Below the pieces are notes generated by a model, which made no database searches, was not told the origin of the DNA, and saw only the letters and a list, made by a program, of their open reading frames with translations. A stretch of DNA of 64,000 bases from Hedera helix. Its lineage: Eukaryota; Streptophyta; Magnoliopsida; Apiales; Araliaceae. How positions within the stretch are numbered: position 1 is the stretch's first letter; each line of letters starts with the position of its first letter. The stretch covers positions 40,356,555-40,420,554 of the forward strand of contig OX359280.1 in assembly GCA_947179155.2 (NCBI GenBank). Reading direction: 5' to 3'. A program made the position numbers and the translations under genes. Shown here in pieces: positions 47,950-59,650 of this stretch.

Positions 47950-48150
47950 GATAATATAAGAGAATCGTAGAGCCTGCAGAATGGAGGAACAAACACTTTT
48001 GTAAAGCTTATTGATCTTAAAGCAGATCGTAAAGCTCTAACTTCGTAGAGTTGATCACATAATAAAAGGATCGTAAAAGCTGCAAATCGTAAAGCTAAAG
48101 AACATAATGTAGATCGTAAAGTTAAATGAGGAACTGATCGTAGGTTAAGC
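47950..48150 (+). repeat. Irregular array of ATCGTAAAGCT motifs
   Basis: About seven copies of (G)ATCGTAAAGCT or one-to-two-base variants lie within 200 bp, unevenly spaced. Origin unknown. Confidence 0.7.
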
Positions 48151-48424
48151 TAAAGACTGCGGCAAGGAAGATAAAAGACAAATCAATCAGATTCAAGGAT
48201 GGATAGACACTTGAAAATTCTATGGAAGATCATATCGATATTGTTGTGCATTCAAAGCTTGATCTAAACATTATTGAATAAATGTTCAACGATTATTTGA
48301 CTAAGATGACGTCTTCCACGTGACTGTTGTTACTGAAGAATGATGTGACATAACATAGCAGAAAGCTAGCTGACATGTTAGAGGATGAATTGTCGGATTT
48401 TGATTCGATAATTCTTGTTAGAAT

Positions 48425-49250
48425 CTATCTTCTAATGGGATTTGATTTCTTGGTTGTGTGTTTTATGTTACGAGGTTTGTTTGGTTTAGAAGGGATGACT
48501 GTTTTTGGTGGTCTGACAATAAGGGTCGGTGTTTGTGTTGAGGTTGATGTTTGAGTTGGAGGTGGAGTTGCTTTCCTAGGTTTGTGGATGAGGGGTTTTT
48601 CGGGTGATTCGTATGTAGACAAAGAAGAAAAGGGGGTGGTGGTTGAAAATATGGTCCATCTTGATAAGATAGTGGTGGTATGGTAGGGTATTCTTCCTCT
48701 TCATTTTGTTTGAAGAGGATCACTGTGTGAAAAGGGTATGTGGTATTAGTGAAAAAAAAAGGAGGAAGAAGAATTAAGTAAGAGCATGATATAAAAAAGG
48801 AAGGAGGATACTTACAGTCGTGGTTAAAAAGCCATTAGTGGTTGGACAAGACCTCGATCGGTTATTGGCCGGTCAACATGTTCGTAAGTAGCTTGTTGAA
48901 TTCTTCTTCGCGGTCTTCTTCGATCGAGAATAAGCCGATTGGTTTCTTTGATGGTAGCCCCCAAGGCTGAGTGAGATGAGTGTCACTCCCTCAGAAGAAT
49001 ATCTAAGATGGATGCCATCCTTTATTGCTGTTATAGGAGTGGCCATCCACACCTTTCTATTTGAGTACCGGGTGACTTGTTAAAAGTTCGGTTCCTTAGA
49101 GTTGTTCACCTTGAAGTATCCTAGAAACAAATCTAGGGCAAGCGTGGCATCCCCCAAATCTTTGCAGTAAGTGATGAAACAAACCAGGTGAATTGACGAC
49201 AAGTTGTGAGAACCCTATCCCAGTGAAATTAAGGAATTTTGAGATTAACG
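48425..49250 (-). pseudogene. Coding-like relic, probably retroelement derived
   Basis: Minus strand, read from 49240 downward, shows FITYCKDLGDATLALDLFLG, a stop, then QVTRYSNRKVWMATPITAIK, DGIHLRYSSEG and a Ser/Lys-rich tail. Further on, 48723-48425 is proline-rich (EEEEYPTIPPLSYQDGPYF, then after a frameshift STYESPEKPLIHKPRKATPPP). The first part faintly recalls the N-terminal region annotated as gypsy-type in plant retroelement proteins, but I do not recognise it firmly. Confidence 0.35.
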
Positions 49251-49654
49251 GCTGGATGGGGAATCAGACCACGAATTTTGAATAAGATACATGGACGTAT
49301 GGATACCGAATATAGATATTCGTTATTTTTTTTTTTATATTTTAACAACTGGATATTAAATGTCTACGAATATGTATGTTGAATATATATATTTTATTAA
49401 TAAAAAAAGAATAAATTTTTTTTATAATATCTTTTAAATACAATACAATAATGTCGCGTACTCACGTGTTAAATAAAAATGAAGCGACTAAATAATTGAA
49501 ACAGTTAATACTCACAAATAACAATTTTAAAAAATTAAGAAGATCATGAATTTAGGAGTTACGCGAGTTATTAAGAGGTGAAAGATTATATAGTTGTCAT
49601 GTCCCAGTCAAAAGAGAAATCATCATCAACACAAACAAGCAAATCAATATAACA

Positions 49655-50440
49655 ATAATTCTTTTCAGAATATCTATCATAAGTTAGGATTAGTTACCGG
49701 CCGGGTGCATTGCGGGCAGTTTAAGAGGTAGGAACTAGGAACTAGTATAATCAGAATTCTGTGAACAATTCTCAGTTTCCGTTACTAAAATTGTATTGTA
49801 ATAATTTAAAAATAATTTATAGTTCTATGTTATTAAAATTGTATTGCAGCAATTGAAGCAGTTTAATTGTTTACTTATGTACTGAATTTCTTCGCGTTTC
49901 AAGAAATCCTTGATTCTAAGACATTAAAGCTTGATCTTTAATAAATAATTTTAATTTTAAAATTATTTATTGTCTAAAACAAATTTTCAACATTATCAAT
50001 AAATTAATATTTAAATTTTTGTCCACAACGTATATGTCCGTAAAACAAAGTATTTGGAAAATAATACCGCCTCCGACCTCAAAACTATGTCTAAAAAATA
50101 TTTTTCACACAGACATAAGAAATTAAAATTTTAGAAAGAATATAATAAATTTTAATGTTAGTCATAGTGTAAATATATAAGTGCAATGATTTTTCCCCCT
50201 TAAATTAGTTGACTCTATTGTTGAGCGTAAATTAGTCCTTTTAACATAAATAATATAAATTTATGTATTTTTAGATTTTTTGATGAATAAAATTTATTAT
50301 ATTTAAACACATCCGTTTGAGAAGAGAGAGAGTATAGTTTTACCATGATAGTCACGTGACATTCACATGCAGTAACATAGAAAGTAAATAAATTTTCCAT
50401 TCCCTGCCCCTCATCTCTCTTTGATAAGTGTATTGCCAAA
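49655..50440 (+). repeat. Copy B of the segmental duplication (trihelix upstream region)
   Basis: Partner of 45870-46625. It ends just before the trihelix leader, so it probably includes distal promoter sequence of that gene. It contains GTCACGTGAC (about 50352-50361), a palindromic G-box-like site that is also preserved in copy A. Confidence 0.85.
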
Positions 50441-50504
50441 CAATGCCCCCACCTCTAGTCAAAGTCCCCCTACGCGAAACTCGCAAGCGCCACCTCCCCA
50501 ATTC

Positions 50505-50897
50505 ATGAAAACGCAAATAAAAATAGACAAGAAAACAAACACTTCCCAAGTTGGAGACTCGGCCACCCAACCCAACCTTGGTTCGGCGGTGGTTAGAAGT
50601 GGTCACAGCCCAACTAAATCATTGGTGGTGGTCAGAGTCAAATCCCCAACCCACCCTATTTGCCCATTCCCTAATCAACGTGCGCAGCTTAACACCACCA
50701 AATCCCCGGCGCACATTAGCTTTCCACACCACCCCACCCTAAGCGGTGGCCTCATCTTTCTAGATCTCCAAATCAGCCGCACACCCCTCCCCCACCAGCC
50801 ACTTAAACCTAACCCCCAACTCATTCAATTCTCAAATTATGTCCACCGCCACCCTCCACCTCCTCTTTTTTTCCCTCCTCCCACTTGCATCTTCTGA
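50505..50897 (+). other. Long upstream open frame in the trihelix leader
   Basis: An ATG at 50505 opens 130 codons of Pro/Thr/Ser-rich sequence ending 33 nt before the trihelix start codon. No domain is recognisable. It may be a chance frame in a CT-rich leader or an upstream ORF. Confidence 0.3.
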
Positions 50898-50930
50898 TAA
50901 CCTGCGCGTTCAAACCCTTATCCTTCTCCC

Positions 50931-51938
50931 ATGGCTGGATCTTCCTCATCAGCCCAAGACCCACCAAACACATCTGCCCCACAGCCGCCCCCTTCATCCT
51001 CCACAGCTTCCCGCCGCCTGCCGCCGCCGTGCTGGTCCCACGATGAGACCGTAGCCCTCATCGACGCCTACCGTGAAAAGTGGTATTCGCTTCGGCGAGG
51101 CAATCTCAGGGCTTCTCACTGGCAGGAAGTCGCCGATGGTGTCACCGGACGTTGCCCTCTCTCCTCCGGTATCCCCCAAAAAACCTCCGTCCAGTGCCGC
51201 CATAAGATGGAAAAGCTCCGTAAGAGATACCGCGCGGAGATACAACGCGCCGCTGCCACCCCAACCGGCCGCAACGGCTACTCCTCCGCGTGGGTTCATT
51301 TCAAAAGAATGGATTCTATGGAAAAGGGTCCCACTGCCGTGGCTGTACCGGTGAATAAAGTCGCAATTGATGATGAAGATGACGAAGAAGAAGACGATGA
51401 TGAGGAATATCAGGAAAATTTTTACCCGAAAAACACTAAGAATAGTGCTTCTTATAGCCAGATTCATTACGGGTCCGCGGGTAATGGAAATGGCGGAAAT
51501 GGGTTTCGTATTAGAATGCCCAGCCGGTCAAATATGGTGCCTCCGCCTTCTATTAGTAAATTTGATGAATTTAGAAATCCTAGCCCTAATTCTAACCCCA
51601 ATTTTGGGAATGGCAAGAATTTCAAAGATGGGTATTTGGGAAAGTTTGGGATGGGGAAGAGTGGTGACGGTGGCGGTGAAAGGTTGGGGAGGAAGCGAGA
51701 GAGTGATCCAGCTGCAGAGATGGTGGCAGCAATTAAGGTGTTGGGAGATGGATTTGTGAGGATGGAGAGGATGAAGATGGAAATGGCAAGGGAAGTTGAG
51801 GCGATGCGAATGGAGATGGAGGTGAAAAGGACCGAGATGATTCTTGAATCCCAGCAGCGGATTGTGGAATCCTTTGCAAAGGCTATTTCGGAGAGGAAAA
51901 ACAAGAAGGTGAAGAGAATGCCGTCACCGGAGTCTTAG
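50931..51938 (+). CDS. Trihelix (SIP1/ASIL-like) transcription factor
   Basis: Intronless, 335 residues. The N-terminus is Ser/Pro-rich. The trihelix DNA-binding domain (about residues 34-115) reads CWSHDETVALIDAYREKWYS, LRRGNLRASHWQEVADGV, then a short loop, KTSVQCRHKMEKLRKRYRAE and SAWVHFKRMDSM, with the three spaced aromatic/tryptophan positions of the family. An acidic run follows (DDEDDEEEDDDEE, about 148-160). A Gly/Asn/Ser-rich middle leads to a C-terminal helical region, ERMKMEMAREVEAMRMEME and after, a likely dimerising coiled coil of the SIP1 clade, then a basic end NKKVKRMPSPES. Members act in the nucleus on GT-type elements, often as repressors of embryonic genes. Upstream DNA is duplicated at 45870-46625. 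Confidence 0.92.
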   Translation: MAGSSSSAQDPPNTSAPQPPPSSSTASRRLPPPCWSHDETVALIDAYREKWYSLRRGNLRASHWQEVADGVTGRCPLSSGIPQKTSVQCRHKMEKLRKRYRAEIQRAAATPTGRNGYSSAWVHFKRMDSMEKGPTAVAVPVNKVAIDDEDDEEEDDDEEYQENFYPKNTKNSASYSQIHYGSAGNGNGGNGFRIRMPSRSNMVPPPSISKFDEFRNPSPNSNPNFGNGKNFKDGYLGKFGMGKSGDGGGERLGRKRESDPAAEMVAAIKVLGDGFVRMERMKMEMAREVEAMRMEMEVKRTEMILESQQRIVESFAKAISERKNKKVKRMPSPES

Positions 51939-54900
51939 ATGAGTTTTCAAAAGGAAGATTTGGTCTCATGACTAGTATATGTAATGTAAGTTTGATTGTT
52001 AATTTTCGCATTTAGTGCGGAACCAGTTTAGTTGTGACTGAGTATTTGAGAAATTCGGAACTTGATTAGACTAGCATTTTTCTGGATAAGTGGAGTTTTT
52101 ATATTGATTTATACCCTGTGCACTTATGATCCTCTCGCAACTGTAGTTTATCTTCTAGTTTTTAATTGCTTACTTTTTAACTCTTTAAAGATGAATACAT
52201 ATTTGATTCTCTTTGGGATAGTATTATTTAAGTCATGACATGGCTGTTACTGTTAGTTACGAGCTGAATAATATGGACTGAGTGGAGCAGAGGATCTTTG
52301 TAAAGTAGATAGAAACTTACTCAGAAATATCTAATGGGATGTTGCATTAAAAACGCCTCCGAGGACTAATAGATTCGATCAGATAGATAATCGTCATATT
52401 ATCTTATGTTTTCCCCGCATTTAGAGATGTTTGTGATATTGGTAGGGGTTGTCTGAGATATTCCAGCTGGATTTAGTCACAGGAATGGGAGATTTTGCCT
52501 ATTCATACCTATTTGGCATGCTAGTGAGTATGTGGAGGTGGTTGTGAACTCTATTGAAGTTTTTTTTCCTTGCGATTACTCCGTGAAAGTAACTATGTTA
52601 ACAAAAATATTGTCAGGAATCTGTGCATCTTTTGCCATAAATTTCTGTATATAATTAGATTTGTTTTTTGTTGTATGAGAGTGTAACCAAAGTGAGAATT
52701 GGAGTCACTTATATTACATTCTTTAGAGTAGGCAACTTTAAATTGGACTTGGAATACCTATTTAAATTCGAGCAATTTTTGTCAGCTGGCCTACTATGTG
52801 TTTATGCTTTGTGTTTTGGCCAGGCTTCTGTGGGGAATGTTGGTGAGGCAATTTGTTAAACCTTAGAAGTAAATTATGTAGTAGATTCGTTGTGTTACTT
52901 GTGTTTCAGTTTAGCAGTTTTGAGTAATAGAATATTCGAAACTGGACAAGACTAGCTTGGCCTTGGATTGTAGCTTATGATTGAAACTGCACATCGGGCT
53001 TTAATGATTGTCCGGAAATTCAGTTATGCATTTGTTGTTTGTAAATTGGATTGCATGAGTTATTGAATTGTTTTGATTTGTCATGCAAGTATTATTTTAT
53101 TTATCCTGATATGAATTTAACTTTTTAGTTATGAGGTGGAACACAAAACTGAAGTAGGGAGAAATTTATTTTGATAATATTCTTAACAAGATGATGCATT
53201 GTAGAAAGAGGATTATTCATTTTACCTTCAAGGACTAATAATTTGAACATGTTGAAGAAGAAATTTTGTAGAAGGGAAATTTAGGTATTGGATTCATGGT
53301 TTACTGCTGCTTAAATCTCAGGACTAGGTAACTATCTTGTTCATAGATTGATGTTGTTTAAATTGAAGCTGCAAAGTTTCACTTTTTGTTCAATTGTTTC
53401 AGTTACTTGCTTTACTTTGAATTGAAACTGCAAAGTTACACTTTTTGTTCAACTGTTTCAGTTCTTCTTCATATTTGTTGCTTTTTTGTTTCAAGTAATT
53501 CTTGAATGAGCCCCTCCAAAGCCTGATGCAGATAAACGAATTTTTGTGCAACTACTATTTCAGGCATTATATGGTGTTACAATATAAGTAGTAAAACAGT
53601 GACTCGAACGATCTGTGGATAGTATAGATAGAAATTTATTTATAGACTTGAATGATCTTATTGTGTTACAATATAAGTAGTAAAACAGAGACTTGAATAG
53701 TTGAATGGTCTTGTAGGTATAGTTTAACTAGATCATTGGAGTTTTTCTAGATTTGTGTAGTGGATAAATTCCATTAATTAGAGGTTTGTGCTAGTAGATC
53801 TTGTACGGCTTTGCCTACGGTTATCTGAATCAGCAATATTCCGGCTGGCTTTGGTACAGGGCACTCAGTAATTATGGCTATCTAGCTATAAATCATACTG
53901 TTTAGTATGTACAGGTGGTTCTATGTTTACACGTACTTTTATCAATCCTTGAAGGGAAAATTTTCTACATAAAATTAGCAGGATTTATGAACTTTTCCAG
54001 TAAAAAATCCGTCTACTCTGATGAGCATGTTATGTTACTAAAGTGAAATTGGAGTCTTTGATTCAGACACTTTTTAGTCAGTCCAGCGGTCTTCAATTTT
54101 TTTTCACCATGTGATTGTACATGTGAATTTTTTATGAAAATTTTAATTGTTGATTTTTTTTGAATTTTTGATGATAAAAATATTTTTAATTATTCTAATT
54201 TTTAGTGGAATTAATCTTAATATTATCAATTATTTATTTACATATTTTAGTCATTACTAACAGAATTATTAATATGACCATTCAAAATTTGTGAAAATTA
54301 AATATCATAACAAAAATAGTTTGTAAATATTGTTCTTTAATTTATTTATTTTGGTCACTATGAATTAATTTCTTTTGACAATTCTCTTCAAATTGTACGT
54401 CTGTCCTGTTTGAGTGAAAGCGAACTATTACCAAATGTAAATTAGTTTTGAAATAGTTATAGATAGACTTAAATATAAATTAATACTTTGAACTTTTGAC
54501 CTTTTTTTTACTTTGGAGATTGAATTTTTAATTTTTTTAATTGAGTGATTAAACTTTTAATTTTTTTTTCACTTTAAGGATTGTCTTATCAGTTTTTTCA
54601 ATTAGTAAATTAAATTTTTAAATTTTTTTTCCACTTTGAAAATTGTTTTCTCAATTTTTTCTTATTACATTTAATTGATAGTTATGTGTTTGTTTAATTT
54701 ATTTCTTTTTATTGAATGAAATTATATACTTCATCTGTCCCAAATTAAAAGATTATTATTGACTTTTGAAAGTTAATTTAAAATATTTTTAATTTCAAAA
54801 TTGATAAAATATATTAAAAATTATGAAATAACAATATTTTAACTAGTAGTACACTTATACATTTTAAATATTTATCATTATATTGATTATTGATGATTTT

Positions 54901-55068
54901 TTTAACTTGAGTTTGTAATGTCTTAAATTTACTTTAAAAAATTAATAAATATCTAATTACAAGATTATCTAAAGTTATCATTACAAGATTTTAAAGTTAT
55001 CTTGTAATGATAAAATGAATCTGTGTTTGGTTATCATTACAAGATGCTCTTGCCACCACCGTTCAAGA
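51939..55068. other. Intergenic DNA after the trihelix gene
   Basis: 3'UTR to about 52150, then unique DNA. 53350-53462 has a near-tandem duplication of TGCAAAGTT(T/A)CACTTTTTGT. GTTACAATATAAGTAGTAAA occurs twice (about 53577 and 53658). 54480-54660 is degenerate T-rich repeats. 54731-54870 resembles a Stowaway-like end (ACTTCATCTGTCCC). No gene was seen. Confidence 0.5.
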
Positions 55069-56228
55069 TTTTTAACCTGAGTTTGAATGATGCAATGTTG
55101 CAAAAAGTTGCTCTTGCCACCACCGTTGAGCTAGATGAATCTGTATGCGATAATGTCACTTTTGGAGACTCGTCAAAAATTCCGGTTAAAAGAAAAGGTA
55201 AAATTTTAATTCGCTTAAAGGATGGGAGACACCAATTTATGTTAAATGTTTATTAGGTGCCAAATATGAAGAACGATCTTTTGAGTTTGGGGCAACTCTT
55301 AGAGAAATGTTATGATATTTTAATGAAAGATTTTAACCTTTCAATAAGTGATCAATCCGAAAATTTACTTGTGAAGGTACCTATGATAAGAAATCGAATG
55401 TTCTTATTGAATATTCAAAATGATGTGGCAAAATGTTTAAAAACTTGTTGTAGAGATTCGTCTTGGCTTTGGCATTTGAGACTTGGGCACTTGAATTTTG
55501 GTGGTTTGAAAGCTTTGTCGAAAAAGAGGATGGTGAAAGGGTTACCTTCAATTCACCACCCCGATCAACTTTGTGAAAGGTGTCTTTTTGGCAAGCAATC
55601 TCGGAAAAGTTTTTCGAAAAAGTCAACTACTAGAGCAACCATACCGTTGGAACTTGTGCACTCGGATGTGTGTGGTCCTATTCATCTGTCATCGTTTGGT
55701 AAGAATAATTATTTTCTCCTCTTTATCGATGATTTTAGCAGGAAGACATGGGTGTATTTTCTCAAAGAAAAATTGGAGGTGTTTGGAGTCTTTAAAAAAT
55801 TCAAGGTTTTTGTGGAGAAGCATAGTGGGTATAATATCAAGGTCATTAGATCCGATAGGGGGGGGGGGGGGTGAGTTCACGTCAAATGGATTTAAATTAT
55901 TTTGTGAAGAAAATGGAATTTGCCATCCTTTAAAAGTTTCAAGATTGCCACAACAAAATGGGGTGGCGGAAAGAAAAAATAGAAGCATATTTAACATGGC
56001 TCGAAGTATGTTGAAGAGCAAGCAAATGCCAAGAGAATTTTGGGCTGAAGCTACTGATTGTGCCACCTATTTGTTAAACCGTTGCCCAACTAGAAGTGTT
56101 GAAGGCATGACACCACAAGAAACATGGAATGAGAGAAAGCCAAGTGTTTCACATTTACGTATTTTTGGGAGTGTTGCATATATGCATATACCAGATGAGA
56201 AGAGATCGAAGCTAGATGATAAAAGTAA
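55069..56228 (+). mobile_element. Ty1/copia pol fragment (protease end to integrase), dead
   Basis: Encodes TVELDESVCDNVTFGDSSKI and IRLKDGRHQFMLNVY, a stop (TAG 55254-55256), then VPNMKNDLLSLGQLLE and the GAG-pre-integrase LWHLRLGHLNFGGL with CERCLFGKQ. The integrase core follows with LVHSDVCGPI and FLLFIDDFSRKTWVYFLKEK. A run of 14 G (55858-55871) replaces the usual codons at SDRGGEF and shifts frame. Sequence resumes with LFCEENGICHPLK, PQQNGVAERKNR and LRIFGSVAYMHIPDEKRSK, ending at LDDKS. gag, RT, RNase H and both LTRs are absent. It abuts a gypsy element without spacer. Confidence 0.9.
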
Positions 56229-59200
56229 GTAACTCTGGTCCTGGTATGAAATGTTTTCGATGTGGTGAGCCAGGCCATCGGGCTAATGAGTGCAGAAAGC
56301 CTGCCAATTATAAGGGTAAAAATCTTCTGATCGAGGAAGATATGACGGAAGAAGCCGATGAGTTCGACGAGCCTGTATACGATGATTAGGGAGAAGAAGA
56401 TATGTTGTTCGGTGATGGGCAGGAGACGCTAGTCATTCGCAAGAACTTGTTGACCCCTAAGGATACGTCCGAAGAAGATTGGCTAAGAACCAACATCTTT
56501 TATACCACTTATACTGTGGCCGACAAGGTTTGCAGATTGATCATTAACAGTGAAAGTTGTGAAAACGTGGTATTTGAAGAGGCTGTTCGATAACTACAAC
56601 TGAAGACATATCGACACCATAAACCTTACAAGCTGTCATGGTTAAACAATGGTAAGTAACTGTTGATAATAAACGTTTAGTTTCTTTCTCCATTGGGAAG
56701 AAATACTTTGACAACACTTGTTGTGATATGGTGTCTATGGATGCATGCCATGTATTGTTGGGACGATCATGGCAATATGACCGAAGGGTTATGCATGATG
56801 GTCGGAAGAACACTTAGTCCCTAAGCATTAAAGGGAAAAAGATTGTGTTAGCCCCACGACGGGAGGAAAACGGTACGACCTGAGCAGTCGGGAATACCAA
56901 TTTATTATTGTTGTCCATATTTATGACTAAAGTTAATCGGAAAGGTGTTGTGTATGCCTTATTACTTTGTGAAGGTTGTTCAGACAGTGAAAATAAGGAA
57001 ATAACAACCGATGTGCAGAAGTTACTCTCAGAGTTTGTTGACTTAATGCCCGAAGAGCTTCCATCGGGATTACCCTCGATAAGGGACATACAATATCAGA
57101 TCGACCTGATCCCAAGATCGAGTTTGCCCAATCGACCAGCTTACCGACTCAGTCCTAAGGAGTCTGAAGAGCTGCAAAGGCAAGTGGTGGTGTTGATGGA
57201 AAAATGGCATATTCGGGAAAACATGAGCCCCTGCACCGTACCTGCTCTGTTAATACCAAAGAAAGATGGGTTATGGAGGATGTGTATTAACAGTAGGGCG
57301 ATAAAGAAAATCACAGCGAAGTACTGATTCCTAATTACTCGTCTAGACGACTTGTTAGACTAACTGGCAGGAGCAAAAGTCTTCTAAAAAATTGACCTTA
57401 AGAGTGGTTACCATCAGATTCGGATAAGGTCTGGAGATGAATGAAAGACGACCTTTAAAACACAACATGGCTTGTATGAATGGATGGCCACTCCTTTTGG
57501 AATGTCTAATGCTCCAAGCACCTTTATGAGGTTCATGTACCAGGTTTTATGACCTTTTATGGGGAAATTTATAGTCATGTACTTTGATGACATTTTAATT
57601 TACAGCTCGAACCGGAAGTCACATCATGAACACTTTCGAGTCGTGTTTGATATGTTGAAGAAAGAACAACTGTTTGTCAATCAGAAGAAAAGTTCTTACT
57701 ACACAACCTCAGTAATTTTCCTTGGGTTTGTTGTTTCCACCGAGGGTGTCCATGCCGATCAATCAAAGGTTGACGCGATCCTAGCTGAAGACGTTGTATG
57801 ATGTCCCCAGTTTTCATGGGTTAACTTCTTTCTATTGTTGGTTCATTTAGAATTTCAGTACTTTAATTGCACCACTCACAGAGTGTCTAAAAGAGAAGTC
57901 ATTTAATTGGTCCGAAGAGGCCGAATCTAGTTTTCAGCTCGTCAAAAAAAGATGACCGAAACATCAGTATTAACGCTTCCTGACTTTGAGAAAGTCTTTG
58001 AGGTGAATTGTGATGCATTTGAGCCAGACGGGTTAGCCAGTGGCGTTCTTTAGTGAAAAGCTGTCAAGATCAAAGAAGAATTACTCTACTTATGACACTT
58101 GGAATTCTACACCATAAAATATTGACGTCATTATTTGATATAACGAGAGTTCATTTTTCTCACCGATCATGAAGCCTTGAAATACATCAATGGTCAACAT
58201 AAGCTTAATCAAAGACATGCCAAATGGGTGGCGTACTTACAGGAGTTCACTTTCGCTTTGCGACACCAAGCTGATCGTCAGAACCGTGTTGACGATGCAC
58301 TTACCCGACGTGCATTACTTCTTAAAACTCTGAGCAGCACAATTGCAGGGTTCAACATTTTTCTCGGCGTGTATGCTGAGGATCCTTCTTTCGGGAAAAT
58401 AGTTCGAGAAGTCGAGGAAGGTTAGTGTCATGACTTTGTCCTCCACAATAGGTATCTGTTCCGAGGACAACAATTATGCATTCCTGTCTGTTCACTTCGG
58501 CAGAAGATCATCAGTGAACTGCATTCCGTACTTGGTATGTGGAACGATGCTATATATGCCAGAAGTCAAAAGGGATCCTTACTAATGCAGGTTTGTACAT
58601 TCGTTTACCAGTTCTAGAAGCACCATAGCTGAATGTAAGTATGGATTTTGTACTCGGATTACCCCGAACCTTGAGGTCTATGGATTCTATCCTTGTTGTG
58701 GTTGATCAGTTTTAAAAAATGGGGCACTTTGTTGCTTGTTGGAAGATAATGGATGCTAGTCGGATTGCCCACCTCTATTTTTGGGAGGTTGTACGTTTAC
58801 ATGGAGTTCCAAAGACTATTACTTCTGATCGAGATACCAAATTCATGAGCGATTTTTTGAATAGCTTGTGGGAGAAAATGGGAACACAACTGAACTTCAT
58901 AAGTGCTTACTATCCTCAAATTGATGGTCAGACTGAAGTAGTGAACCGAAGTCTGGGAAATTTGCTAAGGTGTCTGGCTGGGACAAATCCGAAGTAGTGA
59001 GATCTAGCGTTAGCTCAAGCCGAATTTATATACAATTGATCCAAGAATAGAACTACCGGGATGAATCCGTTTGAGATTGTTTACGGTCAGAATCCATCCG
59101 ATGTTTTGGATCTAACCCCTATTTCGAGAGTTGGACGTGTGAGTCCAAAGGCAGATGAAATGACAGCTCATCTTCGAGGAATTCATGACCAGGTTCAACA

Positions 59201-59650
59201 GTTTATTTGGGAGAACAATGCCAAGTACAAGGGTCGGGTTGATAGTCACCGTCGTCAGGTACTTTTTAAAGTTGGTGATTTTGTTTGGGGGGGTGTTAAC
59301 TTGTGACCGATTTCCTATTGGAGAATATAGCAAGCTTAAGGACCGGAAGATCGGACCTTGTGATATTCTGTAAAAGATTAATGATAATGCTTATCGACTG
59401 CATATTCCGGACCATCTATGGACCTCAGACGTTTTCAACGTCAAGCACTTAAGCCCCTATTTTGGAGATCTCGAGAATGACACCATGAACTCGAGGACGA
59501 GTTTTTTTCAACCTGGGGTGACTGATGCAAGATCATCCGAGGACAATAATGATAACGATGACTTGTCAAACAGTGCATTGGTAGCATTAGAATATTTGGG
59601 AAAAAGGGATCAGAGCAAGAGAGATAGACACTGAAGGCCTCGGGGGTCTC
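56229..59650 (+). mobile_element. Ty3/gypsy gag-pol remnant, many stops and frameshifts
   Basis: Domains in order: gag zinc knuckle GMKCFRCGEPGHRANECRKP (56248-56310); protease-like region ending CHVLLGRSWQYDRRVMHDGR (about 56750); RT with RLSPKESEELQ, LLIPKKDGLWRMC, DLKSGYHQIRI and the catalytic YFDDILIYS (about 57580); RNase H with FLTDHEALKYINGQHKLNQR (about 58160); and integrase with MDFVLGLPRT, GVPKTITSDRDTKFMSDF and GQTEVVNRSLGNLLRC (58640-58980). The C-terminal part has LKDRKIGPCDIL and FNVKHLSPYFGDLEND. More than ten in-frame stops and several frameshifts are visible. No clear LTR, primer site or polypurine tract could be placed. Gypsy order (RT before integrase) is clear; the lineage is not assigned. 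Confidence 0.9.

Noticed and set aside
50994..51904. Long minus-strand frames across the trihelix gene
   Set aside because: Antisense to a confident single-exon gene and without any domain.
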